In this document: positions 31,454-40,487 of the stretch, one piece after another | How the letters are laid out: each line of letters starts with the position of its first letter | How positions within the stretch are numbered: position 1 is the stretch's first letter | Assembly (NCBI RefSeq): GCF_013267355.1 | Contig: NZ_CP053985.1 | Span: forward strand, 4,774,001-4,838,000 | Direction of reading: 5' to 3' | From: Achromobacter pestifer | GTDB lineage: Bacteria; Pseudomonadota; Gammaproteobacteria; Burkholderiales; Burkholderiaceae_B | DNA length: 64,000 nucleotides | Made by a program: the position numbers and the translations under genes | The notes under the pieces: generated by a model | Database searches by the model: none | Told to the model about the DNA's origin: nothing | The model's input: the letters and a program-made list of their open reading frames with translations, nothing else

Positions 31454-34119
31454 TGCAGGTGCTTCTTCAGGCGGTAGAGGGCGTCCAGCGCTTCGCGCGG
31501 CGTCAGACTGTCGGGATCGATGGCGGCGAGTTCCTCGCGCAGGGTGTCCAGGGCCTCGAGGTCGTCGGAGCGGTCGGCTTCGGCATAGGCTAGGGCGTCG
31601 GCATCAGCCGCGGCTGCGAACAGGCCGAGCTGCGGCGTGGGGGCGCCTTGCGCCTCCAGGCGTTCCAGTTCGCGCGAGGCCTGGCGGATCACGGCGGCGG
31701 GCACGCCCGCGCGCTGCGCCACCTGGATCCCGTAGCTGCGGCTGGCCGGGCCTTCGCGCACTTCGTGCAGGAACACGATGCCGCCGGCCGATTCCGCCGC
31801 GGCCAGGTGCACGTTGGCCGAGGCCGGCTGTTCCGCCGGCAGGCGGGTCAGCTCGAAATAGTGGGTGGCGAACAGCGTCAGCGCGCGGTTGTGCGCCAGC
31901 AGGCGGCAGGCGATGGCCCAGGCCAGCGCCAGGCCGTCGTAGGTGGACGTGCCGCGGCCGATCTCGTCCATCAGCACCAGGCTGTTGGGCGTGCTGGCCG
32001 ACAGGATGGCGGCCGCCTCGGTCATTTCCATCATGAAGGTCGAGCGGCCGCCCGCCAGATCGTCGGCCGCGCCGATGCGGGTGAAGATGCGGTCGATCTT
32101 GCCGATGCGGGCGCGCGACGCGGGCACGAAGCTGCCGATGCGCGCCAGCAGCACGATCAGCGCCACCTGCCGCATGTAGGTCGACTTACCGCCCATGTTC
32201 GGACCGGTGATCAGCAGCATGCGGCGCGCCGGCTCCAGCCGGCAGCCATTGGGCGTGAAGCGCTCGATGGCGTGTTCCACCACCGGGTGGCGGCCGGCCT
32301 CGATGTCGATGTCGGCCTGTTCGGACAGTTCGGGCGCGATCCAGTCGTGGCGGCGCGCGTGTTCGGCCAGGGCGGCCAGCGCGTCCAGCTCGGCCAGCGC
32401 GGCGGCGCAATCCGACAGCGGGCGCACGTGTTCGGCCAGTACGTCCAGCAATTGTTCGAACAGCCATTTTTCGCGGGCCAGCGAGCGGTCCTGGGCGGAC
32501 AGCACCTTGTCTTCCCAGGTCTTGAGTTCGGGCGTGATGTAGCGTTCGGCGTTCTTCAGCGTCTGGCGGCGGCGGTAGTCCTCCGGCACCTTGGCGGTCT
32601 GGCCCTTGGTGACTTCGATGTAGAAGCCATGCACGCGGTTGAACTCCACGCGCAGGTTGCTGATACCGGTGCGTTCGCGCTCGCGCGCTTCCAGCTGCAC
32701 CAGGAAATCGCCGCCGTCGGCTGCCAGGCCGCGCAGCTCGTCGAGTTCGGCGTCAAAGCCCGCCGCCAGCACGCCGCCGTCGCGGATGGCAACAGCGGGT
32801 TCGGCGGCGATGGCGCGCACCAGCAGCGCGGCCAGCGCCGGATCCACCGACAGGTGCGAGACCAGTTCGCCCAGCCGCGGCGAGTCCGCCATCGGCTCCA
32901 CCTGGTCGCGCAGCGCAGGCAAAGCCTGCAGCGCGTCGCGCAGGCTGGCCAGCTCGCGCGGACGCACCGAGCGCAGCGCCAGGCGAGCGGCGATGCGCTC
33001 GATGTCCGGGAAGGCGTTCAACGCGCCGCGCAGCGACTCCAGCAGGCCGGCCGAGCCGAAGCCGGCCGCGCCAAAGGTCTGTTCCATGTCCATGCGGCCC
33101 GCCAGCAGCGCCGAGATGGCTTGCTGGCGTGCCAGCGCCTGCTCGTTCTCGCGCAGCGGATGGTGCAGCCAGCGGCGCAGCAGGCGGCTGCCCATGGGCG
33201 TGCGGCAGTCGTCCAGCAGCGAGAACAGCGTCGGCGAGTCCTCGCCGGACAAGGTCTGGGTCAGCTCCAGGTTGCGGCGCGTGACCGGGTCCAGCAGCAC
33301 GTACTGGCCGGGGCGTTCGGCCGCCAGGCTCTGTACATGGGCCAGGGCCTGCGACTGGGTGCGCGCCGCGTAGCGCAGCAGGGCGCCCGCGGCGCAGATG
33401 CCGGCCGGCATGTCCTCGATATCGAAGCCGGCCAGCGTGTCGGTCTTGAAGTGCGCCAGCAGGTGGGCGCGGGCGCTGTCGGCTTCGAAGTGCCAGTCGG
33501 GCACGCGGGCCCGCGCGCCTTCGAACGGGAAATCGAATTCGGCATTGTCGGCGCAGACGATCTCGGCCGGCGCGATGCGGTGCAGTTCGGATTCCAGCTG
33601 CGCGGGCGCGCATTCGGTCACGCGGAATTCGCCGCTGGCCAGGTTCAGCCAGGCCAGCCCGGCGCGCGGCGCGCGCGCCGGGCCGCCGACGAACACGGCG
33701 GACAGCGCGCGGTCAGCCTTGGCCGGCAGCAGCGCGTCGTCCGTCAGCGTGCCCGGCGTGACGATGCGCACGATGCGGCGCTCGACGGGCCCCTTGGAGG
33801 CAGCCGGATCGCCGATCTGCTCGCAGATGGCGATGGACTCGCCCATTGCGACCAGCCGCGCCAGATATTGCTCCATGGCATGCACCGGCAGCCCGGCCAT
33901 CGGGATCGGCGTGCCGTTGGACGAACCGCGCTTGGTCAGCGTCAGATTGAGCAGACGCGCGCCGCGCTCCGCGTCTTCGTAGAACATTTCATAGAAGTCC
34001 CCCATGCGGTAGAAAAGCAGCAAGGGACCCGCCTCCGCTTTCAGGCGGAGGTATTGCTGCATCATGGGGGTGTGGCCCGGGTGGGCGTCGGCGGCGGTGA
34101 TTTGCGTTGCGGAATTCAT
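31450..34119 (-). CDS. mutS: DNA mismatch repair protein MutS
   Basis: An 889-residue protein that recognises mispairs. The mismatch-reading Phe42-x-Glu44 lies in [17 protein letters not shown]. The ATPase Walker A is [13 protein letters not shown] and the signature near the Walker B reads [20 protein letters not shown]. The C-terminal helices contain [20 protein letters not shown] and end in [18 protein letters not shown], which binds the clamp and tetramerises. ATG 34119 is chosen; a longer frame to 34257 has no MutS sequence. It forms an overlapping pair with roxA. Confidence 0.98.
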   Translation of the reverse strand: MNSATQITAADAHPGHTPMMQQYLRLKAEAGPLLLFYRMGDFYEMFYEDAERGARLLNLTLTKRGSSNGTPIPMAGLPVHAMEQYLARLVAMGESIAICEQIGDPAASKGPVERRIVRIVTPGTLTDDALLPAKADRALSAVFVGGPARAPRAGLAWLNLASGEFRVTECAPAQLESELHRIAPAEIVCADNAEFDFPFEGARARVPDWHFEADSARAHLLAHFKTDTLAGFDIEDMPAGICAAGALLRYAARTQSQALAHVQSLAAERPGQYVLLDPVTRRNLELTQTLSGEDSPTLFSLLDDCRTPMGSRLLRRWLHHPLRENEQALARQQAISALLAGRMDMEQTFGAAGFGSAGLLESLRGALNAFPDIERIAARLALRSVRPRELASLRDALQALPALRDQVEPMADSPRLGELVSHLSVDPALAALLVRAIAAEPAVAIRDGGVLAAGFDAELDELRGLAADGGDFLVQLEARERERTGISNLRVEFNRVHGFYIEVTKGQTAKVPEDYRRRQTLKNAERYITPELKTWEDKVLSAQDRSLAREKWLFEQLLDVLAEHVRPLSDCAAALAELDALAALAEHARRHDWIAPELSEQADIDIEAGRHPVVEHAIERFTPNGCRLEPARRMLLITGPNMGGKSTYMRQVALIVLLARIGSFVPASRARIGKIDRIFTRIGAADDLAGGRSTFMMEMTEAAAILSASTPNSLVLMDEIGRGTSTYDGLALAWAIACRLLAHNRALTLFATHYFELTRLPAEQPASANVHLAAAESAGGIVFLHEVREGPASRSYGIQVAQRAGVPAAVIRQASRELERLEAQGAPTPQLGLFAAAADADALAYAEADRSDDLEALDTLREELAAIDPDSLTPREALDALYRLKKHLQ

Positions 34120-34175
34120 GCCCGTGATTGTATCGGGCGCGTGAACCGCTGCGGGGAGGGACGGATGCTGGTTTT

Positions 34176-34258
34176 GTCCGGACCTCGCTTGTTCATGATA
34201 TTGCCCAACTTTTCGATGACCTCGTACCCTGTGTCGGCGCAGGTCTCTGCTGCCCAAG
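34176..34258 (-). pseudogene. Decayed 3' end of a Bug-family gene
   Basis: On the minus strand this stretch encodes [18 protein letters not shown], close to the last residues of the intact Bug protein at 36168-37127 ([18 protein letters not shown]). The DNA match is strong over about 50 bp and includes 10 bp beyond the stop codon; in this copy the stop is lost (TGA to CGA). Nothing upstream in the same frame resembles the rest of a Bug gene. It is a relic of duplication or recombination, in the same orientation as the intact copy 2 kb away. Confidence 0.75.
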
Positions 34259-34515
34259 TCGCATCAACATGGCCATGCCGACTCCTCGGTCGCCGGCGCT
34301 TGGCGAGAACAAAAACAATTGAATTTCTACGCCGGTAGGCAGGGCGGGTGCACGGATAATTCGGCCAGGAAACAGGCTGAATCGGCCCGAAACCGGCTGA
34401 AATCGCTTTGCGCAAGACACACGCATCTGCCTGCGGGAATAGTCGCTATGGTGATCGCCACGCCGCACAACAACGCGGCGATGACGGCATCAGCCTCCAC
34501 GCCCTAGGGAAAAAA
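34259..34515. other. Non-coding gap before the repeat protein
   Basis: About 260 bp between the Bug relic and the repeat-protein gene. No convincing reading frame or hairpin was found; the promoter of the repeat-protein gene should lie in the right part. Confidence 0.5.
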
Positions 34516-34980
34516 ATGAAAATCGCACCCATGTTGTCTTTCGTCGTGCTTGCCGTGTTCGCAGCCGCGACCGCCCAGGCGGAAAGATGCTCGTCCAATC
34601 TGTCGGGTGGGCAAGATTGCACCTATGACGACGGCACCACCTCGCGGAGTTCGTCCAACCTGAGCGGCGGCTACGACACGACTTACAGCGACGGGCGGAC
34701 GTCGCGCAGCTCATCCAACTTGAGCGGTGGCTTGGACACGAGCTACAGCGACGGCACCACCTCGCGGAGCTCGTCCAACCTGAGTGGCGGCTACGACACG
34801 GCTTACAGCGACGGGCGGAACTCGCGCAGCACGTCCAACTTGAGCGGTGGCTACGACACGAGCTACAGCGATGGCGCCACCTCCCGAAGTAGTTCCAACC
34901 TGAGCGGTGGCTACGACACGACGAGCAGCAAGGGGAGAAACAGCAAAGCCGATACCCGCCATCCGGCAGGCGCCCGCTGA
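34516..34980 (+). CDS. Secreted protein of six tandem 20-residue repeats
   Basis: A 154-residue protein. The signal peptide MKIAPMLSFVVLAVFAAATA is probably cleaved after AQA, just before ERCSSN. The mature part is six copies of a 20-residue unit with consensus SSNLSGGYDTTYSDGRTSRS, each 60 bp in DNA and in perfect register; copies alternate between GTTSRS-type and GRTSRS/GRNSRS-type ends. The first copy has two Cys (CSSN and QDC) that could form a disulphide; the last ends in a basic tail. Such Ser/Gly/Asp-rich repeats suggest an extended surface or periplasmic fibre, or a metal-binding repeat. No family known to me. GGGAAAAAA precedes the ATG. Confidence 0.8.
   Translation: MKIAPMLSFVVLAVFAAATAQAERCSSNLSGGQDCTYDDGTTSRSSSNLSGGYDTTYSDGRTSRSSSNLSGGLDTSYSDGTTSRSSSNLSGGYDTAYSDGRNSRSTSNLSGGYDTSYSDGATSRSSSNLSGGYDTTSSKGRNSKADTRHPAGAR
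34591..34953 (+). repeat. Six 60-bp tandem repeats
   Basis: The core TCGTCCAACCTGAGCGGCGG recurs every 60 bp with scattered, mostly third-position changes. The repeat encodes the body of the secreted protein. The number of copies could change by slippage or recombination without shifting frame. Confidence 0.85.
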
Positions 34981-35120
34981 ATTGAAGAAAACGGGCGGCG
35001 ATCTCGTCGAAAGCCGCAGGCCGCGTGCAGGGCGGCCTGGTCGCAGGTTCCTGCGAAAGAGGGCGATTGCAATCGCCGTCAGTTCCGCAACGGCGGTTCA
35101 AACGGCTTGTTCAGGACCGG

Positions 35121-35453
35121 CTATTTGATCTTGCTGCAGCGGAAGGCCTCGATGCCTTTTTCCACATAGTGCGGTTCGCGCGCGCAGGCCGCGCGCATGG
35201 CCTGGTTTGCCAGGCTCATGAGGTTGGTCGCGTTGGTCATGGCTTCCAGGCCGTCGGCGCCCGGGCCGATCTTGTCGAAGCGTGCCTTGAACTCAGCGGC
35301 CTGCTTGCTGTAGGCGTAGGCGCGCATCACGTCCGTATAGGCGATGGCCCGGGAAATGTCGCCCTCCGTGGGCTTTTTCTCGGCGCCGAAGACAGGGCCG
35401 GACAGCAGAGCCAGGGCGAGCAAGGGGATGAGGGTGGCTTTCATGTTCATCAT
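35121..35453 (-). CDS. Small secreted protein
   Basis: A 110-residue protein starting MMNMKATLIPLLALALLSGP with a signal peptide ending near VFGA. Three closely spaced ATGs make the exact start uncertain. The mature part is helical (AIAYTDVMRAYAYSKQAAEF, ATNLMSLANQAMRAACAREP) with two Cys that may pair. Function unknown. It lies 74 bp downstream of a lipoprotein gene in the same direction and may share its transcript. Confidence 0.75.
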   Translation of the reverse strand: MMNMKATLIPLLALALLSGPVFGAEKKPTEGDISRAIAYTDVMRAYAYSKQAAEFKARFDKIGPGADGLEAMTNATNLMSLANQAMRAACAREPHYVEKGIEAFRCSKIK

Positions 35454-35527
35454 CAGGAATTCTCTTGCGGGTTGTCCGATGGGAGGCCGGCTGGCGAGGC
35501 GCATGGGCGATCCGCCTGGCGCCGCCA

Positions 35528-35935
35528 TCACCACATTTTGCAGGTCGTGCCGTTGTTGACGAGATCGCCGCCGACGACGATGCCTTTCTCGTCGACGTGG
35601 AGCATGGTGTAGCAGCTGGCGACGCCGGTGCGGCGCTGGTAGAGGGTGCCCGTGTTGTTGCCGAAGCCGTAGCTGACGCCGCCCGGCGGGGGGACATAGA
35701 AGGTGCCGACGGCCTCGTCCCACGAGACTTCGCCGGAGGTCTGCCACATGTAGACCAATTGCCCGATCGGTAGGTCTTCACTGGCGTACACGCGATCGGG
35801 GACGCCCCACTCGGTCACGATGTCGTTGACCGGCTTGCCCTTGTGGCGCAGCATCGCCACGTCCCAGGTGGTGCAGGCGCTCAGCATGGCGCCGCACAGG
35901 CAGACTAGCAGGGCCTTGAGAAAACTGAATCGCAC
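35528..35935 (-). CDS. Small lipoprotein
   Basis: A 135-residue lipoprotein. The start is GTG 35935 with AGGAAAAAAAA upstream; the signal RFSFLKALLVCLCGAMLSAC has a lipobox (LSAC). The mature part, with GKPVNDIVTEWGVPDRVYAS and GTLYQRRTGVASCYTMLHVD followed by DEKGIVVGGDLVNNGTTCKM, resembles small outer-membrane lipoproteins of the SmpA/OmlA fold (two strands and helix with a WGVPD turn). The family link is tentative. Confidence 0.75.
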   Translation of the reverse strand: MRFSFLKALLVCLCGAMLSACTTWDVAMLRHKGKPVNDIVTEWGVPDRVYASEDLPIGQLVYMWQTSGEVSWDEAVGTFYVPPPGGVSYGFGNNTGTLYQRRTGVASCYTMLHVDEKGIVVGGDLVNNGTTCKMW

Positions 35936-36065
35936 TTTTTTTTCCTTGTTCAGATGCTTGACAGGTGCCCTACGCGCCGCATGATGCCAGCAGGTCGCCG
36001 ACATGGAAAGTGGGGGGTGTGGCGCGTATTCCACATCCCGCATGGGCCAGAATCCGTCCCAACGG

Positions 36066-36088
36066 AAAACGCCCCATTGCTGGGGCGT
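36066..36088 (-). terminator. Minus-strand terminator after the Bug gene
   Basis: ACGCCCCA-TTGC-TGGGGCGT forms an 8-bp stem; on the minus strand it runs into TTTTCC. It lies 80 bp downstream of the bdhA-fahA-bug operon. Confidence 0.7.
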
Positions 36089-36167
36089 CTCTTGGGTACT
36101 TGATGTTTTACATCTTGTCACGCATGCGAGGGCGCTGGATCCGACGGACGCTGATCTGGTCCGGACC

Positions 36168-37127
36168 TCACTTGTTCATGATGTTGCCCAACTTCTTGAT
36201 GACCTCACGCTCGGTATCCGCGCTGGCCTGGGCGGCCTTGGTGTAGGTCACGGTATCCATGTACTGCGGCGATACGCCGGACTGGCGCAGCAGGGCCAGG
36301 AAGGCGTCGTCCTTGAGCGTGTCGCGGAAGGCGCCGTCGAGTTTGGCGATGACGGCCGGGTCCATGCCCTTGGGGCCGGCGATGCCGAACGGCGAGGTGT
36401 GGACCACGGGATAGCCGGCTTCCTTCAGGGTGGGGACGTCCGGCAGGTCGGGCGAGCGCTTGTCGCCCAGCGACGCAAGGATGCGGACCTTGCCCGAGGC
36501 CACGTAGGGCAGGATGGTGCTGGCGCCGACCAGAACCTGGATATGGCCGCCCAGCATGGCGGTGAGCGCGTCGGCGTCGCCCTTGTAAGGCACATGGGTC
36601 CACTTGGCCTGGGCGGCTTCGCCCAGCTGCACCATGGCGATGTGCTGGCTGCTGTAGGCGCCCGGCGTGCCGTAGGAAATCGCGTCGGGCTTGGACTTGG
36701 CATAGGCGACCAGGTCGTCCAGCGTCTTCCAGGGCGAGTCCGCGGCGACCGCGACGTAGTAGTTGTAGCCGGCGATCATCGAGATGTAGGTCAAGTCCTT
36801 GACCGGGTCGTAGCGCGTGCCGGTGATGTGCGGCATGCGGAAGATGCCGATGGGCACCATGGTGACCGTATAGCCGTCGGCTGCGGTGTTGAGCATCTGG
36901 GTGGCGCCCAGGGTGCCGTTGGCGCCGGTCTTGTTTTCGACCACCACGGTCTGGCCGAGGCGCTTGCCGGACTGCTCGGCCAGGGCGCGGCCGACCACGT
37001 CGGTGACCCCGCCGGCGGAGTAGGGGATGATCAGGCGGATCGGGTGGTTGGGGAAGTCCTGCGCCAGCGCCGGGGCGCTGCCTGCGCTGGCCAGGACCAT
37101 CATGCCTGCTGCCAAGATCTTCTTCAT
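36168..37127 (-). CDS. Bug family (TctC) periplasmic solute-binding protein
   Basis: A 319-residue binding protein. ATG 37127 has AAGGAGG upstream. The signal MKKILAAGMMVLASAGSAPA ends near ALA. Family motifs: FPNHPIRLIIPYSAGGVTDV, VVENKTGANGTLGATQML, ISYGTPGAYSSQHIAMVQLG and HVPYKGDADALTAMLGGH. It is the last gene of the bdhA-fahA-bug operon, 71 bp after fahA, so its ligand may be an aromatic or keto acid. A relic of its 3' end lies 2 kb away. Confidence 0.93.
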   Translation of the reverse strand: MKKILAAGMMVLASAGSAPALAQDFPNHPIRLIIPYSAGGVTDVVGRALAEQSGKRLGQTVVVENKTGANGTLGATQMLNTAADGYTVTMVPIGIFRMPHITGTRYDPVKDLTYISMIAGYNYYVAVAADSPWKTLDDLVAYAKSKPDAISYGTPGAYSSQHIAMVQLGEAAQAKWTHVPYKGDADALTAMLGGHIQVLVGASTILPYVASGKVRILASLGDKRSPDLPDVPTLKEAGYPVVHTSPFGIAGPKGMDPAVIAKLDGAFRDTLKDDAFLALLRQSGVSPQYMDTVTYTKAAQASADTEREVIKKLGNIMNK

Positions 37128-37198
37128 GTCATTCCTCCTTTGTGTGCCGCCGGCTCGCCGGCCGGCTCCAGGTCTAGCGGGATGCCTGGTATTGAACG

Positions 37199-38509
37199 TC
37201 AATCGATGATGCGCGCGCGGCAGGAACCGAAGCCGATGCGCTGGAAACCCTCGCGGCTGCAATGGGCCGTCAGGGTGATTTCGTCTCCGGCCTCCAGGAA
37301 CAGCCGGGTTTCGCCCGAGGGCAGGGTAATGGGCTGCGTGCCGCCGTGCGTCAGTTCGAGCAGGCTGCCGTGGCCGCTGTCGTCGGGCGCGGAGATGGTG
37401 CCCGAGCCCAGCAGGTCGCCCGGACGCAGGTTGCAGCCGCCCAGCGTGTGCTGCGCAACCATCTGCGCGGGCGTCCAGTACAGGTGGCGCGCGTCGGATG
37501 CCGACAACTGCCGCGGCGCCTGCGCGCGTTCGCGCATGAGCGGCGTGGACAGCCATGCTTGCAACGCGATCGCCAGCCCGCCGGTGGCCGCGTCCTCCGC
37601 GTTGCGCAGGTAGGGCAGCAGTTCGGGGTCGGCGTCGCCGCGCGGCATCGCGGCGCGGCGGAACGGGGCCAGCGCCTCGCTGGTCACGAGCCAGGGCGAA
37701 ACCGTGGACGCGAAATTCTTGCCCTGGAACGGTCCCAGCGGCTGGTATTCCCAGGCCTGGATGTCGCGGGCGGACCAGTCGTTCAGCAGGCCGTAGCCGG
37801 CTACGTGGCCGGCCGCGAGTTCCAGTGGCACCGGCTCCCCGAGCGCATTGCCGGGGCCGATCCAGATTGCCAGTTCCAGTTCGAAGTCCAGTTGCGCCGA
37901 GGGCCGGAAGGCTGGGGTGTCGACGCCGGCCGCGGTCCTGACCTGGCCGCGCGGCCGCCGCACGGGCGTGTCGGACGCGCAGATGGAGGAGGCGCGGCCA
38001 TGGTAGGCGATGGGTACGTGCCTGTAGTTCGGCATCAGCGGGTTGTTGGGCCGGAACAGCTTGCCCACGTGGGTCGCGTGATGGATGCCGGCATAGAAAT
38101 CGGTGTAGTCGCCCACGTCCGCGGGCAGCAGCAGCTCGCATTGGGACTGAGGATGCAGCAGGCGATCGGCCTGCGCCGCGTGCCGCGCGTTGTCCGGGTG
38201 CGTGGCGTCCAGCAGCGCGAACAAGGCATGCCGCACGGATTTGCGGGCCGCGGCGGGCAAGGCCATCCAATCGTTGAGGCGTCGCGCCGACAGGGCCTGG
38301 CGCGAGGCAGGATCCAGCCCGTCCAGCAGGCCCAGCTCCAGGGCGGCCCGGACATCCAGCACGTGCTCGCCGATGGCGACGCCGACCCGTGGCGCGCCGC
38401 CATCGCGGCGGAACACGCCCATCGGCAGGTTCTGCACCGGAAAATCCGGATGGCCGTCGGCTCCGTCGACCCAGCTCTTGGCGGTGGGCGCGTGGGTGTG
38501 GTCCAGCAT
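37199..38509 (-). CDS. fahA: Fumarylacetoacetase
   Basis: A 436-residue hydrolase that splits fumarylacetoacetate to fumarate and acetoacetate, the last step of tyrosine/homogentisate breakdown. Matching stretches: VGVAIGEHVLDVRAALELGL, ADVGDYTDFYAGIHHATHVG, PIAYHGRASSICASDTPVRR, LDFELELAIWIGPGNALGEP, YGLLNDWSARDIQAWEYQPL and GDLLGSGTISAPDDSGHGSL. The metal ligands are the Asp of GDYTDF and the Glu pair of FELELA. Start ATG 38509 follows GAGGAG. It is paired with bdhA, which can use the acetoacetate product. Confidence 0.95.
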   Translation of the reverse strand: MLDHTHAPTAKSWVDGADGHPDFPVQNLPMGVFRRDGGAPRVGVAIGEHVLDVRAALELGLLDGLDPASRQALSARRLNDWMALPAAARKSVRHALFALLDATHPDNARHAAQADRLLHPQSQCELLLPADVGDYTDFYAGIHHATHVGKLFRPNNPLMPNYRHVPIAYHGRASSICASDTPVRRPRGQVRTAAGVDTPAFRPSAQLDFELELAIWIGPGNALGEPVPLELAAGHVAGYGLLNDWSARDIQAWEYQPLGPFQGKNFASTVSPWLVTSEALAPFRRAAMPRGDADPELLPYLRNAEDAATGGLAIALQAWLSTPLMRERAQAPRQLSASDARHLYWTPAQMVAQHTLGGCNLRPGDLLGSGTISAPDDSGHGSLLELTHGGTQPITLPSGETRLFLEAGDEITLTAHCSREGFQRIGFGSCRARIID

Positions 38510-38595
38510 CTTGTACTCCTCGCGGGCATTATCGGTATTGCCGCGCGCCGCTGCCCGGCCGGCGCGCATAGTCAATTGAGGCCGTCGTTGCGGTT

Positions 38596-39384
38596 TCAGG
38601 CTGCAGTCGTGCCGCCGTCCATGGCCCAGGCCACGCCGCGGACTTCGTCGGCGTCGGCTGAGCAGAAGAATTCGCACAGGCCGGCAATCTGCTCCAGTGT
38701 GACGAACTTGCCCGAAGGCTGACGCAGGCCCAGCAGCTGGTTGGTGGCCGCGGCATTGTCCAGGCCTTCGCGCTCGGCCAGCGCGTCGATCTGCTTCTGC
38801 ACCAGCGGCGTGTGCACCCAGCCAGGGCAGATGGCATTGCAGGTGATGGCAGTCTGCGCGGTTTCCAGCGCCACGGATTTGGTCAGGCCGATCAAGCCAT
38901 GCTTGGTGGCGTTGTAGCCGGTCTTGCCAGCGCGGCCGCGCAAGCCGCTGATGGACGCCATGTTGACGATGCGGCCCCAGTTGCGGGCGCGCATGGCAGG
39001 CAGCGCGGTGCGTATGGTGTGGAAACTGGCCGACAGGTTGACCGCGATCATGTCGTCCCACTTGTCGACCGGGAAGGCTTCGATCTGGCTGACGTGCTGG
39101 ATGCCGGCATTGTTGACCAGGATGTCCAGTGCGCCGTAAACGTGGTTCAGCTCGGCCATCATGGCCTCGATCTGGGCTGGCTTGCGCAGGTCGCAGGGCT
39201 GGAAACGGGCCGGCACGCCATAGGTATCGCGGAATTCGGCGCAGAGCGCATCGGCCGCGGCGGCGTCGGCCAGGCCGTTGAGCACCAGGGTCGCGCCGGA
39301 GCGCGCCAGGCGCCGCGCCACCGCCAGGCCGATGCCGCTGGTCGAACCGGTTACCAGGGCTACCCGCCCCGAAAGATCAGCCAT
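38596..39384 (-). CDS. bdhA: 3-hydroxybutyrate dehydrogenase (SDR)
   Basis: A 262-residue short-chain dehydrogenase that interconverts acetoacetate and 3-hydroxybutyrate with NAD(H). The cofactor motif is TGSTSGIG near the N-terminus, NNAGIQHV follows, then the catalytic Ser of NMASISG and the Tyr and Lys of TGYNATKHG. The sequence WVHTPLVQKQIDALAEREGL is typical of BdhA. ATG 39384 is chosen; GTG 39396 would add four residues. First gene of the operon, divergent from a LysR regulator. Confidence 0.92.
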   Translation of the reverse strand: MADLSGRVALVTGSTSGIGLAVARRLARSGATLVLNGLADAAAADALCAEFRDTYGVPARFQPCDLRKPAQIEAMMAELNHVYGALDILVNNAGIQHVSQIEAFPVDKWDDMIAVNLSASFHTIRTALPAMRARNWGRIVNMASISGLRGRAGKTGYNATKHGLIGLTKSVALETAQTAITCNAICPGWVHTPLVQKQIDALAEREGLDNAAATNQLLGLRQPSGKFVTLEQIAGLCEFFCSADADEVRGVAWAMDGGTTAA

Positions 39385-39469
39385 GCTTGTCTCCACGCTG
39401 TGTCGTTATGGGATGCGTGGCAGGTTAGGGCGTGGCGATTGAGTCGTCCAATTTATTATCGATGGATGA

Positions 39470-39490
39470 TTTATATTCATGGAATATAAA
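39470..39490. promoter_or_regulatory. Perfect 9-bp-arm palindrome in the bdhA/LysR gap
   Basis: TTTATATTC (39470-39478) and GAATATAAA (39482-39490) are perfect inverted arms around ATG. The site is 24 bp before the LysR start and contains T-N11-A, the LysR box. It probably binds the adjacent regulator and represses its own gene while activating bdhA-fahA-bug. Confidence 0.75.
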
Positions 39491-39514
39491 TAGTCGACAC
39501 TCCCAAAGCCGCTC

Positions 39515-40405
39515 ATGGAATTGCGCCACCTGCAAAGCTTCATGGTCCTTGCCACGGAACTGAACTTCACGCGGGCCGCCTTGCGCCTGCACATCGCCCA
39601 ACCGCCCTTGAGTCAGCGCATCCGCGAACTCGAAGACGAACTGGGCGTGAAGCTGTTCGACCGCAGCACGCGCAAGGTGGCGCTGACGGTGGCGGGCCGC
39701 GTGTTCCTGGACAGCATCCAGCCGATGTTCCGGCAGCTCGACGGCGCCGTGGAGGCCTGCCGCAAGGCCGGCCGGGGCGAGACCGGCAGCCTGCGGCTGG
39801 GCTACACCGGACGCGCCAGCCATGTGCGCCTGCCGGGGCTGGTGCGCGATTGCCGGCGCCATTACAGCGATATCGCGTTGGACATCCAGGGTCCGCTGCC
39901 CACCGGGGAATTGCGGCTGAAATTGTTGGACGGCACGCTGGATGCAGCCTTGTGTTTTCTGCCGCTGGAAGGCAAGCACATCGTGTCGCACGAGTTCATG
40001 CTCAGCGAGTTTTCCATTGCGCTGGCCGACGCGCATCCGCTGGCCGCCAAGGCCGAATTGCGCGTCGCGGATCTGGCACAAGAGCCGTTCATCGCCTATC
40101 CCTCGGGCAAGGGCTTCCACTTGCGCGGCGCCATGGATGCGATCTGCCTGGAGGCGGGTTTCCTGCCGCGCGTGCTGCGGGAAACGGAAGCGTCCCAGAC
40201 CCTGCTGTGCCTGGTTGCGGCCGGCACCGGCGTGGCCATCATTCCGCGCGACATCGAATCCTTCAACATGGAGGGCGTGGTGTTTCGCCCGCTGCCTGCG
40301 GACGCGCCCAAGCTGCAGCACGGCATCGCCTGGCTGGAGACCAACCAGAATCCGGCCTTGGGGCGGCTGCTGGCGCTGTGCGGCGTCGGGGCGGAGACGG
40401 TGTGA
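39515..40405 (+). CDS. LysR family regulator of bdhA-fahA-bug
   Basis: A 296-residue regulator. The DNA-binding region reads MELRHLQSFMVLATELNFTR, AALRLHIAQPPLSQRIRELE and LGVKLFDRSTRKVALTVAGR, a canonical LysR opening. The effector domain includes GSLRLGYTGRASHVRLPGLV and LVAAGTGVAIIPRDIESFN. It is divergent from the operon with a 130-bp gap that carries a strong palindrome. Confidence 0.93.
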   Translation: MELRHLQSFMVLATELNFTRAALRLHIAQPPLSQRIRELEDELGVKLFDRSTRKVALTVAGRVFLDSIQPMFRQLDGAVEACRKAGRGETGSLRLGYTGRASHVRLPGLVRDCRRHYSDIALDIQGPLPTGELRLKLLDGTLDAALCFLPLEGKHIVSHEFMLSEFSIALADAHPLAAKAELRVADLAQEPFIAYPSGKGFHLRGAMDAICLEAGFLPRVLRETEASQTLLCLVAAGTGVAIIPRDIESFNMEGVVFRPLPADAPKLQHGIAWLETNQNPALGRLLALCGVGAETV

Positions 40406-40487
40406 GGGAGACGGTGCGCGCTTGCCCCTGCCCATCCGCAGACGGCACAATCGCAACGCGCGGCCCTGTTCATACCGCCGGAGTCCT

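Noticed and set aside
31648..34338. 896-codon plus-strand frame opposite mutS
   Set aside because: It mirrors mutS codon structure and has biased Gln/Arg/Ala composition with no recognisable domain.
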